From Colletes latitarsis (Eukaryota; Arthropoda; Insecta; Hymenoptera; Colletidae), in the NCBI RefSeq assembly GCF_051014445.1, contig NW_027488370.1, positions 1,054,001 through 1,118,000 on the forward strand: 64,000 bases of DNA, written 5' to 3'. Below are positions 23,901 to 35,646 of the stretch, in pieces (position 1 is the first letter of the stretch; every line of letters begins with the position of its first letter). Position numbers and translations under genes: made by a program. The notes under the pieces are model-generated. The model was not told where the DNA came from, did no database searches, and worked only from the letters and a program-made list of their open reading frames with translations.

Positions 23901-25834
23901 CGCTGGTCATGTCTGGGTTAGGTCTGGTATTTGCCCTCATCTGGCTCGTACATTCGCATTTTTCGCATAGTTGTCGGCCAGATCCTGGGTCTATTCAGGT
24001 TTGGATCCCGTAGTAATATGGTTCCACACCGAAAGTGTCAATTAAACCCGGCAGCGATTAATATTTTATAGGATAACGCCGGTGATGTCTGGGTTAGGTC
24101 TGGTATTTTCCCTCATCTGGCTCGTACTTTCGCATTTTTCGCATACTTGTTGGCCAGATCTTGGGTTTTTTATGGATTGGATCCCGTCGTAATGTGGTTC
24201 CACAGCGAAACAGTCAATTAAACCTGGTTGCGATTAATATTTTAGAGGATAACGCCGGCTATGTCTAGGTTAGGTCTGGTATTTGACCTCATCTGTCTCG
24301 TACTTTCGCGTATTTCGCATACTTGTTGTACAGATCCTGGCCGATTTCTGATTTGGATCCCGTAGTAATGTGGTACCACACTGAAACAGTCAATAAAAGC
24401 TGGTTCCGATTAGTATTTTAGCTGATAACGGTGGTTATGTCTGTGTTAGTTCTGGTATTTGCAATCATCTGGCTCATACTTTCGCGTTTTTCGTACATTT
24501 GTTGGCCAGATCCTGGCCCTTTTCTTGTTTGGATCACGTAGTAATGTGGTACCACACTGAAACAGTCAATAGAAGCCGGTTGCGATAAGTATTTTAGAGG
24601 ATATCGCTGGTTATGTCTGGGTTAGTTCTGGTATTTGCTATCATCTGGCATATACTTTCGCGTCTTTCGCATACTTGTTGGCCAGATCCTGGGTTTTTTC
24701 TGGTTTGTATCCCGTAGTAATGAGGTTCCACACCGAAACAGTCAATTAAACTGGTTGCGATTAATACCTTAGAGGATAACGCCGGTTATCTCTCGGGTAG
24801 GTCTGGGATTTGTCCTCATCTGGCTTGTATTTTCGCGTTTTTCGCATACTTGTTGGCCAGTTCCTGGACTTTTTCTGGCATGGACCACGTAGGAATGTTG
24901 TACCACACCGAAACAGTCAATTAAACCTCGTTGCGGATAATATTTTAGAGGATAACGCTGGTTATGTCTGGGACAGTTCTGGTATTTGCAATCATCTGGC
25001 TCGTACTTTCGCATTTTTCGCAAACTTGTTGGCCAGATCCTGGCCTTTTTCTGGCTTGGACCACGTAGTAACGTGGTTCCACACCGAAACAGTCAATTAA
25101 ACCTGTATGCGATTAATATTTTACAGGATATCGCCGGTTATGTCTGGGTTAGGTCTGGTATTTGCCCCCATCTGGCTCGTACATTCGCATTTTTCGCATA
25201 CTTGTTGGCCAGATCCTGGGTTTTTTCTGGTTTGTATCCCGTAGTAATGAGGTTCCACACCGAAACAGTCAATTAAACTGGTTGCGATTAATACTTTAGA
25301 GGATAACGCCGGTTATCTCTCGGGTAGGTCTGGGATTTGTCCTCATCTGGCTTGTACTTTCGCGTTTTTCGCATACTTGTTGACCAGATCCTGGCCTTTT
25401 TCTGGTCTGGATTACGTAGTAATGTGGCACCACACTGAAACAGTCAATAGAAGCTGGTTCCAATTAGTATTTTAGAGGATAACGCTGGTAATGTCTGGGT
25501 TAGTTCTGGTATTTGCAATCATCTGGCTCCTACATTCGTGTTTTTCGCATACTTGTTGACCAAATCCTGGGATTCTTCAGGTTTTGATCCCGTAGCAATG
25601 TGGTTCCACACCGAAACGGTCAATTAAACCCGGCAGCGATTAATATTTTATAGGATAACGCCGGTGATGTCTGGGTTAGGTCTGGTATTTTCCCGCATCT
25701 GGCTCGTACTTTCGCATTTTTCGCATACTTGTTGGCCAGATCTTGGGTTTTTTGTGGATTGGATCCCGTCGTAATGTGGTTCCACACCGAAACAGTCAAT
25801 TAAACCTGTTTGCGATTTATATTTTAGAGGATAT
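23901..25834. repeat. 1,934-bp higher-order repeat (11-mer), copy 1
   Basis: Eleven SF2 monomers. The length is 11 x 176 minus 2, explained by two 175-bp members with AAACTGGTTGCG (near 24,750 and 25,275). Markers recur at exactly 1,934 bp; TTGTCGGCCAGATCC lies at 23,971, 25,905 and 27,839. This copy differs from the others at its left edge (GCTGGTCATG for GCCGGTTATG) and at TCTATTCAGG near 23,990. Confidence 0.92.
24883..25058 (+). repeat. Representative subfamily 2 (SF2) monomer, 176 bp
   Basis: Measured from GACCACGTAG to the next GACCACGTAG, this unit is exactly 176 bp and aligns along its length with the SF1 monomer. SF2-specific states in this block include CCACACCGAAACAG for CCACACTGAAACAG, TTGCGGATAATATTTT for TTCGATCAATATTTT, GCTGGTTATGTCTGG for GCATGTTAGGTCTGG, and CATCTGGCTCGTAC for CATCAGGCTCATAC. 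The neighbouring monomer at 24,708-24,882 is 175 bp because AAACCTGG is reduced to AAACTGG. Both subfamilies clearly descend from one ancestral monomer. Confidence 0.92.
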
Positions 25835-27768
25835 CGCCGGTTATGTCTGGGTTAGGTCTGGTATTTGCCCTCATCTGGCTCGTACATTCGCATTTTTCGC
25901 ATAGTTGTCGGCCAGATCCTGGGTCTTTTCAGGTTTGGATCCCGTAGTAATGTGGTTCCACACCGAAAGTGTCAATTAAACCCGGCAGCGATTAATATTT
26001 TATAGGATAACGCCGGTGATGTCTGGGTTAGGTCTGGTATTTTCCCTCATCTGGCTCGTACTTTCGCATTTTTCGCATACTTGTTGGCCAGATCTTGGGT
26101 TTTTTATGGATTGGATCCCGTCGTAATGTGGTTCCACAGCGAAACAGTCAATTAAACCTGGTTGCGATTAATATTTTAGAGGATAACGCCGGCTATGTCT
26201 AGGTTAGGTCTGGTATTTGACCTCATGTGTCTCGTACTTTCGCGTATTTCGCATACTTGTTGTACAGATCCTGGCCGATTTCTGATTTGGATCCCGTAGT
26301 AATGTGGTACCACACTGAAACAGTCAATAAAAGCTGGTTCCGATTAGTATTTTAGCTGATAACGGTGGTTATGTCTGTGTTAGTTCTGGTATTTGCAATC
26401 ATCTGGCTCATACTTTCGCGTTTTTCGTACATTTGTTGGCCAGATCCTGGCCCTTTTCTTGTTTGGATCACGTAGTAATGTGGTACCACACTGAAACAGT
26501 CAATAGAAGCCGGTTGCGATAAGTATTTTAGAGGATATCGCTGGTTATGTCTGGGTTAGTTCTGGTATTTGCTATCATCTGGCATATACTTTCGCGTCTT
26601 TCGCATACTTGTTGGCCAGATCCTGGGTTTTTTCTGGTTTGTATCCCGTAGTAATGAGGTTCCACACCGAAACAGTCAATTAAACTGGTTGCGATTAATA
26701 CCTTAGAGGATAACGCCGGTTATCTCTCGGGTAGGTCTGGGATTTGTCCTCATCTGGCTTGTATTTTCGCGTTTTTCGCATACTTGTTGGCCAGTTCCTG
26801 GACTTTTTCTGGCATGGACCACGTAGGAATGTTGTACCACACCGAAACAGTCAATTAAACCTCGTTGCGGATAATATTTTAGAGGATAACGCTGGTTATG
26901 TCTGGGACAGTTCTGGTATTTGCAATCATCTGGCTCGTACTTTCGCATTTTTCGCAAACTTGTTGGCCAGATCCTGGCCTTTTTCTGGCTTGGACCACGT
27001 AGTAACGTGGTTCCACACCGAAACAGTCAATTAAACCTGTATGCGATTAATATTTTACAGGATATCGCCGGTTATGTCTGGGTTAGGTCTGGTATTTGCC
27101 CCCATCTGGCTCGTACATTCGCATTTTTCGCATACTTGTTGGCCAGATCCTGGGTTTTTTCTGGTTTGTATCCCGTAGTAATGAGGTTCCACACCGAAAC
27201 AGTCAATTAAACTGGTTGCGATTAATACTTTAGAGGATAACGCCGGTTATCTCTCGGGTAGGTCTGGGATTTGTCCTCATCTGGCTTGTACTTTCGCGTT
27301 TTTCGCATACTTGTTGACCAGATCCTGGCCTTTTTCTGGTCTGGATTACGTAGTAATGTGGCACCACACTGAAACAGTCAATAGAAGCTGGTTCCAATTA
27401 GTATTTTAGAGGATAACGCTGGTAATGTCTGGGTTAGTTCTGGTATTTGCAATCATCTGGCTCCTACATTCGTGTTTTTCGCATACTTGTTGACCAAATC
27501 CTGGGATTCTTCAGGTTTTGATCCCGTAGCAATGTGGTTCCACACCGAAACGGTCAATTAAACCCGGCAGCGATTAATATTTTATAGGATAACGCCGGTG
27601 ATGTCTGGGTTAGGTCTGGTATTTTCCCGCATCTGGCTCGTACTTTCGCATTTTTCGCATACTTGTTGGCCAGATCTTGGGTTTTTTGTGGATTGGATCC
27701 CGTCGTAATGTGGTTCCACACCGAAACAGTCAATTAAACCTGTTTGCGATTTATATTTTAGAGGATAT
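25835..27768. repeat. 1,934-bp higher-order repeat (11-mer), copy 2
   Basis: Same eleven monomers in the same order as copy 1. I noticed only isolated substitutions, such as CATGTGTCTCG near 26,225 where copies 1 and 3 have CATCTGTCTCG. Confidence 0.93.
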
Positions 27769-29702
27769 CGCCGGTTATGTCTGGGTTAGGTCTGGTATTT
27801 GCCCTCATCTGGCTCGTACATTCGCATTTTTCGCATAGTTGTCGGCCAGATCCTGGGTCTTTTCAGGTTTGGATCCCGTAGTAATGTGGTTCCACACCGA
27901 AAGTGTCAATTAAACCCGGCAGCGATTAATATTTTATAGGATAACGCCGGTGATGTCTGGGTTAGGTCTGGTATTTTCCCTCATCTGGCTCGTACTTTCG
28001 CATTTTTCGCATACTTGTTGGCCAGATCTTGGGTTTTTTATGGATTGGATCCCGTCGTAATGTGGTTCCACAGCGAAACAGTCAATTAAACCTGGTTGCG
28101 ATTAATATTTTAGAGGATAACGCCGGCTATGTCTAGGTTAGGTCTGGTATTTGACCTCATCTGTCTCGTACTTTCGCGTATTTCGCATACTTGTTGTACA
28201 GATCCTGGCCGATTTCTGATTTGGATCCCGTAGTAATGTGGTACCACACTGAAACAGTCAATAAAAGCTGGTTCCGATTAGTATTTTAGCTGATAACGGT
28301 GGTTATGTCTGTGTTAGTTCTGGTATTTGCAATCATCTGGCTCATACTTTCGCGTTTTTCGTACATTTGTTGGCCAGATCCTGGCCCTTTTCTTGTTTGG
28401 ATCACGTAGTAATGTGGTACCACACTGAAACAGTCAATAGAAGCCGGTTGCGATAAGTATTTTAGAGGATATCGCTGGTTATGTCTGGGTTAGTTCTGGT
28501 ATTTGCTATCATCTGGCATATACTTTCGCGTCTTTCGCATACTTGTTGGCCAGATCCTGGGTTTTTTCTGGTTTGTATCCCGTAGTAATGAGGTTCCACA
28601 CCGAAACAGTCAATTAAACTAGTTGCGATTAATACCTTAGAGGATAACGCCGGTTATCTCTCGGGTAGGTCTGGGATTTGTCCTCATCTGGCTTGTATTT
28701 TCGCGTTTTTCGCATACTTGTTGGCCAGTTCCTGGACTTTTTCTGGCATGGACCACGTAGGAATGTTGTACCACACCGAAACAGTCAATTAAACCTCGTT
28801 GCGGATAATATTTTAGAGGATAACGCTGGTTATGTCTGGGACAGTTCTGGTATTTGCAATCATCTGGCTCGTACTTTCGTATTTTTCGCAAACTTGTTGG
28901 CCAGATCCTGGCCTTTTTCTGGCTTGGACCACGTAGTAACGTGGTTCCACACCGAAACAGTCAATTAAACCTGTATGCGATTAATATTTTACAGGATATC
29001 GCCGGTTATGTCTGGGTTAGGTCTGGTATTTGCCCCCATCTGGCTCGTACATTCGCATTTTTCGCATACTTGTTGGCCAGATCCTGGGTTTTTTCTGGTT
29101 TGTATCCCGTAGTAATGAGGTTCCACACCGAAACAGTCAATTAAACTGGTTGCGATTAATACTTTAGAGGAAAACGCCGGTTATCTCTCGGGTAGGTCTG
29201 GGATTTGTCCTCATCTGGCTTGTACTTTCGCGTTTTTCGCATACTTGTTGACCAGATCCTGGCCTTTTTCTGGTCTGGATTACGTAGTAATGTGGCACCA
29301 CACTGAAACAGTCAATAGAAGCTGGTTCCTATTAGTATTTTAGAGGATAACGCTGGTAATGTCTGGGTTAGTTCTGGTATTTGCAATCATCTGGCTCCTA
29401 CATTCGTGTTTTTCGCATACTTGTTGACCAAATCCTGGGATTCTTCAGGTTTTGATCCCGTAGCAATGTGGTTCCACACCGAAACGGTCAATTAAACCCG
29501 GCAGCGATTAATATTTTATAGGATAACGCCGGTGATGTCTGGGTTAGGTCTGGTATTTTCCCGCATCTGGCTCGTACTTTCGCATTTTTCGCATACTTGT
29601 TGGCCAGATCTTGGGTTTTTTGTGGATTGGATCCCGTCGTAATGTGGTTCCACACCGAAACAGTCAATTAAACCTGTTTGCGATTTATATTTTAGAGGAT
29701 AT
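27769..29702. repeat. 1,934-bp higher-order repeat (11-mer), copy 3
   Basis: Same unit again. Private differences seen are AAACTAGTTGCG near 28,620, TTTCGTATTTTTCGC near 28,880, GAGGAAAACGCC near 29,170 and GGTTCCTATTAG near 29,327. The few differences across 5.8 kb show recent amplification. Confidence 0.92.
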
Positions 29703-29989
29703 CGCCGGTAATGTCTGGGTTAGGTCTGGTATTTGCCCTCATCTGGCTCGTACTTTCGCATTTTTCGCAAACTTCTTGGCCAGATCCTGGCCGATTTCTG
29801 ATTTGGATCCCGTAGTAATGTGGTACCACACTGAAACAGTCAATTAAACCTGATTGCGATTAGTATTTTAGAGGATAACGCCGGTTATGTCACGGTTAAT
29901 TCTAGGATTTCCCGTCATCTGTCTGGTACTTTCGCGTATTTCACATACTTGTTGGCCAGATCCTCGGTTTTTTCTGGTTTGGATCACGT
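29703..29989. repeat. Right border of the SF2 block, chimeric monomers
   Basis: The match to the 11-mer ends near 29,755. The following monomers combine SF2 features (CGCCGGTTATGTC, TTGTTGGCCAGATCC) with private changes (CACGGTTAATTCTAGG, CATCTGTCTGGTAC). From about 29,950-30,010 the SF1 states TTTCACATAC, GGATCACGTAG and GTCGATTAAACC return. The switch therefore happens within about one monomer. Confidence 0.75.
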
Positions 29990-32900
29990 AGTAATGTGGT
30001 ACCACACTGAAACAGTCGATTAAACCTGGTTTCGATCAATATTTTAGAGGATAACGCAAGTTAATTCTGGGATTGGTCTGGGATTTGACATCATCAGACT
30101 CATACTTTCGCACACTTCACATACTCGTTGAACAGATCCTGGGTTATTCTCTGGTCTGGATCACATAGTAATGTGGTACCACACTGAAACAGTCGATTGA
30201 ACCAGGTGTCGATCAATATTTTTGAGGATAACGCATGTTAGGTCTAGGTTAGGCCTGGGATTTTCACTCATCAGACTCATTCTTTCGCATTCTTTACATA
30301 CTTGTTGAACGGATCCTGGGTTTTTTCTGGTTTGGATCACGTAGTAATGTGGGACCACACTGAAACAGTCAATTAAACCTGGTTTCGATCAATATTTTAG
30401 AGAATAATTCATGTTAGGTCTGGGTCAGGTCTGGGATTTGCTCTCATCAGGCTCATTCTTTCGCATATTTCTCATACTTGATGGCTAGATCCTGGGCTTC
30501 TTCTGGATTGCATCACGTTGTAATGAAGTACAACACTGAAACAGTCAATTAAACCTGGTTTCCATCAATATCTTAGAGGACAACGCAAGTTAGGTCTGGG
30601 ATATGTCTGGGATTTGCCCTCATCAGGCTCATTCTTTCGCGTTTTTCACATACTTGTTGAACGGATCCTGGGTTTTTCTGGTTTGGATCACGTAGTAATG
30701 TGGGACCACACTGAAACAGTCAATTAAACCTGGTTTCGATCAATATTTTAGAGAATAATTCATGTTAGGTCCAGGTCAGGTCTCGGATTTGCTCTCATCA
30801 GGCTCATTCCTTCGCATATTTCTCATACTTGATGGCTAGATCCTGGGCTTCTTCTGGATTGCATCACGTAGTAATGAAGTACAACACTGAAACAGTCAAT
30901 TAAACCTGGTTTCCATCAATATCTTAGAGGACAACGCAAGTTAGGTCTGGGATATGTCTGGGATTTGCCCTCATCAGGCTCATACTTTCGCGTTTTTCAC
31001 ATACTTGTTGAACAGATCCTGGGTTTTTTCTGGTTTGGATCACGTAGTAGGGTGGTACCACGCTGAAACAGTCCATTAAACCTGGTTTGGATGAATATTT
31101 TAGAGGATAACGCATGTTAGGTTTGGGTTAGGTCTAGGATTTGCCCTCATCAGGCTCATACTTTCGCATATTTCTCATACTTCATGGCTAGATCCTGGGC
31201 TGTTTCTGGATTGTATCACGTAGTAATGTGGCACCACGCTGAAACAGTCGATTAAACCTGGTTTCGATCAATATTTTATAGGATAACGCAAGTTAAGTCT
31301 GGGATAGGTCTGGGATTTGACCTCATCAGACTCATACTTTCGCGTTTTTCACATACTTGTTGAACAGATCCTGGGTTTTTTCTGGTTTGGATCACGTAGT
31401 AATGTGGGACCACACTGAAACAGTCAAGTAAACCTGGTTTCGATCAATATTTTAGAGGATAACGCATGTTAGGTCTAGGTTAGGCCTGGGATTTGCCCTC
31501 ATCAGAGTCATACTGTCGCAGTTTTAACATACTTGTTGAAAGGATCCTGGGTTTTTTCTGGTTTGGTTCACGTAGTAATGTGGTACCACACTGAAACATT
31601 CAATTAAACCTTTTCTTGATAAATATTTTGGAGGATAACGCATGTTAGGTTTGGGTTAGGTCTGAGGTTTGGCCCTCATCAGGCTCATACTTTCGCATAT
31701 TTCTCAAACTTCATGGCTAGATCCTGGGCTGTTTCTGGATTGTATCAGGTAGTAAAGTGGTACCACACTGAAACATTCAATGAAACCTGGTCTGGATAAA
31801 TATTTTAGAGGATAACGCATCTTAGGTCTGGGTTAGGTCTAAGATTTGCCCTCATCATGCTCACAGTTTAGCGTTTTTCCCATACTTCTTGAACAGATCC
31901 TGGGCTTTCTCTGGTTTGGATCACGAAGTAGTGTGGTACCACACTCAAACAGTCCATTAAACCTGGTTTCGATCAATATTTTAGAGGATAACGCATGTTA
32001 GGTCTAGGTTAGGTCTGGGAATTGCTCTCATCAGGCTCATTCTTTCGCATATTTCTCATACTTGATGGCTAGATCCTGGGCTTTTTCTGGATTGCATCAC
32101 GTAGTAATGTAGTACCACACTGAAACAGTCAATGAAACCTGGTTTCCATCAATATTTTAGAGGACAACGCAAGTTAGGTCTAGGTAAGGTCTGAGATTTT
32201 CACTGATCAGAATCATACTTTCGCATTCTTCACATACTTGTTGAACGGATCCTGGGTTTTTTCTGGTTTGGTTCTCGTAGTAATGTGGTACCACACTGAA
32301 ACATTCAATTAAACCTGGTCTTGATAAATATTCTGGGAGGATAACGCATATTAGGTTTGGGTTAGGTCTAGGATTTGCCCTCGTCAGGCTCATACTTTCG
32401 CATATTTCACATACTTCATGGCTAGATCCTGGGCTGTTTCTGGATTGTATCACGTAGTAATGTGGTACCACGCTGAAACAGTCGATTAAACCTGGTTTCG
32501 ATCAATATTTTAGAGGATAACCCAAGTTAAGTCTGGGATAGGTCTGGGATTTGACCTCATCAGACTCATACTTTCGCGTTTTTCACATACTTGTTGAACA
32601 GATCCTGGGTTATTTTCTGGTTTGGATCACATAGTAATGTGGTACCACACTGAAACAGTCGATTAAACCAGGTTTCGATCAATATTTTTGAGGATAACGC
32701 ATGTTAGGTCTAGGTTAGGCCTGGGATTTTCACTCATCGGACTCATACTTTCGCATTCTTCACATTCTTGTTGAACGGATCCTGGGTTTTTTCTGGTTTG
32801 GATCACGTAGTAATGTGGGACCACACTGAAACAGTCAATTAAACCTGGTTTCGATCAATATTTTAGAGAATAATTCATGTTAGGTCTAGGTTAGGTCTGG

Positions 32901-33752
32901 GATTTGCTCTCATCAGGCTCATTCTTTCGCATATTTCTCATACTTGATGCCTAGATCCTGGGCTTTTTCTGGATTGCATCACGTAGTAATAAAGTACAAC
33001 ACTGAAACAGTCAATTAAACCTGGTTTCCATCAATATCTTAGAGGACAACGCAAGTTAGGTCTGGGATATGTCTGGGATTTGCCCTCATCAGGCTCATAC
33101 TGTCGCGTTTTTCACATACTTGTTGAACAGATCCTGCGTTTTTTCTGGTTTGGATCACGTAGTAGTGTGGTACCACGCTGAAACAGTCCATTAAACCTGG
33201 TTTGGATCAATATTTTAGAGGATAACGCATGTTAGGTCTAGGTTAGGCCTGGGATTTTCACTCATCAGACTCATACTTTCGCATTCTTCACATACTTGTT
33301 GAACGGATCCCGGGTTATTTCTGGTTTGGATCACGTAGTAATGTGGGACCACACTGAAACAGTCAATTAAACCAGGTTTCGATCAATATTTTAGAGAATA
33401 ATTCATGTTAGGTCTAGGTTAGGTCTGGGATTTGCTCTCATCAGGCTCATTCTTTCGCATATTTCTCATACTTCATGGCTAGATCCTGGGCTGTTTCTGG
33501 ACTGTATCACGTAGTAATGTGGTACCACGCTGAAACAGTCAATTAAACCTGGTTTCGATCAATATTTTAGAGAATAATTCATGTTAGGTCTAGGTTAGGT
33601 CTGGGATTTGCTCTCATCAGGCTCATTCTTTCGCATATTGCTCATACTTGATTGCTAGATCCTGGGCTTTTTCTGGATTGTATCACGTAGTAATGAAGTA
33701 CAACACAGAAACAGTCAATTAAACCTGGTTTCCATCAATATTCTAGAGGACA
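29990..33752. repeat. SF1 mosaic segment
   Basis: SF1 monomers in varied order. Part of it (30,060-30,600) matches 37,440-37,980 at an offset of about 7,385 bp, sharing the rare CCAGGTGTCGATC. A monomer with AAACCTTTTCTTGATAAA near 31,610 is a form that recurs at about 34,075, 38,640, 40,215 and 43,560. No gene or other unique feature is seen. Confidence 0.7.
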
Positions 33753-35646
33753 ACGCATGTTAGGTCTAGGTTAGGTCTGGGATTTGCTCTCATCAGGCTC
33801 ATTCTTTCGCATATTTCTCATACTTGATGGCTAGATCCTGGGCTTTTTCTGGATTGCGTCACGTAGTAATGTAGTACCACACTGAAACAGTCAATGAAAC
33901 CTGGTTTCCATTAATATTCTAGAGGACAACGCATGTTAGGTCTAGGTTAGGCCTGGGATTTGCCCTCATCAGAGTCATACTGTGGCAGTTTTAACATACT
34001 TGTTGAACGGATCCTGGGTTTTTTCTGGTTTGGTTCACGTAGTAACGTGGTACCGCACTGAAACATTCAATTAAACCTTTTCTTGATAAATATTTTAGAG
34101 GATAACGCGTGTTAGGTTTGGGTTAGGTCTGAGGTTTGGCTCTCATCAGGCTCATACTTTCGCATATTTCTCATACTTCATGGCTAGATCCTGGGCTGTC
34201 TCTGGATTGTATCAGGTAGTAAAGTGGTACCACACTGAAACATTCAATGAAACCTGGTCTGGATAAATATTTTAGAGGATAACGCATCTTAGGTCTGGGT
34301 TAGGTCTAAGATTTGCCCTCATCAGGCTCACAGTTTAGCGTTTTTCACATACTTCTTGAACAGATCCTGGGCTTTCTCTGGTTTGGATCACGAAGTAGTG
34401 TGGTACCACACTGAAACAGTCAATGAAACCTGGTTTCCAACATTATTTTAGAGGACAACGCAAGTTAGGTCTAGGTAAGGCCTGAGATTTTCACTGATCA
34501 GACTCATACTTTCGCATTCTTCACATACTTGTTGAACGGATCCTGGGTTTTTTCTGGTTTGGTTCGCGTAGTAATGTGGTACCACACTGAAACATTCAAT
34601 TAAACCTGGTCTTGATAAATATTTTAGAGGATAACGCATGTTAGGTTTGGGTTAGGTCTAGGATTTGCCCTCATCAGGCTCATACTTTCGCATATTTCAC
34701 ATACTTCATGGCTAGATCCTGGGGTGTTTCTGGATTGTATCACGTAGTAATGTGGTACCACGCTGATACAGTCGATTAAACCTGGTTTCGATCAATATTT
34801 TAGAGGATAACACAAGTTAAGTCTGGGATAGGTCTGGGATTTGACCTCATCAGACTCATACTTTCGCGTTTTTCACATACTTGATGAACAGATCCTGGGT
34901 TATTTTCTGGTTTGGATCACATAGTAATGTGGTACCACACTGAGACAGTCGATTAAACCAGGTTTCGATCAATATTTTTGAGGATAACGCATGTTAGGTC
35001 TAGTTTAGGCCTGGGATTTTCACTCATCGGACTCATAACTTCGCATTCTTCACATTCTTGTTGAACGGATCCTGGGTTTTTTCTGGTTTGGATCACGTAG
35101 TAATGTGGGACCACACTGAAACAGTCAATTAAACCTTGTTTCGATCAATATTTTAGAGAATAATTCATGTTAGGTCTAGGTTAGGTCTGGGATTTGCTCT
35201 CATCAGGCTCATTCTTTCGCATATTTCTCATACTTGATGGCTAGATCCTAGGCTTTTTCTGGATTGCATCACGTAGTAATGAAGTACAACACTGAAACAG
35301 TCAATTAAACCTGGTTTCCATCAATATCTTAGAGGACAACGCATGTTAGGTCTGGGATATGTCTGTGATATGCCCTCATCAGGCTCATACTTTCGCGTTT
35401 TTCACATACTTGTTGAACAGATCCTGGGTTTTTTCTGGTTTGGATCACGTAGTAATGTGGGACCACACTGAAACAGTCAATTAAACCAGGTTTCGATCAA
35501 TATTTTAGATAATAATTCATGTTAGGTCTGGGATTTGCTCTCATCAGGCTCATTCTTTCGCATATTTCTCATACTTCATGGCTAGATCCTGGGCTGTTTC
35601 TGGATTGTATCACGTAGTAATGTGGTACCACGCTGAAACAGTCAAT
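33753..35646. repeat. SF1 block D, copy 1
   Basis: Matches 38,321-39,862. Up to about 34,260 the offset is 4,568 bp; from about 34,640 it is 4,216 bp, so copy 2 lacks one 352-bp dimer. Shared rare markers are CATACTGTGGCAG, TCCTGGGGTGTTTC, CTAGTTTAGGCC and the shortened 11-mer element at 35,521. Confidence 0.78.
35521..35534 (+). repeat. 11-bp internal element reduced to one copy
   Basis: Normal monomers read ATGTTAGGTCTAGG followed by TTAGGTCTGGG. Here ATGTTAGGTCTGGG is directly followed by ATTTGCTCTC, so exactly one 11-bp unit is missing and the monomer is 11 bp short. The same loss occurs at 39,737 in block D copy 2, so the deletion is older than that duplication. Confidence 0.82.

Larger units (their letters stand above)
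23508..29989. repeat. Subfamily 2 (SF2) block
   Basis: About 6.5 kb in which the monomers carry SF2 states (GATCCCGTAG, GGTTCCACACCG, TTGCGATTAATA, CATCTGGCTCGTAC). SF1 lies on both sides in the same orientation. Some members are mixed, for example ones with GTGGTACCACACTG but SF2 sequence elsewhere. The variable arm is mostly CGCATACTTGTTGGCC. The block is nearly filled by three 1,934-bp higher-order units, with partly matching monomers at each end. Confidence 0.9.

Noticed and set aside
23755..29847. Plus-strand open frames of 71-96 codons in the SF2 block, repeated every 1,934 bp
   Set aside because: They overlap one another and minus-strand frames, recur only because the 11-monomer unit recurs, and are absent from most SF2 monomers because of single-base changes.
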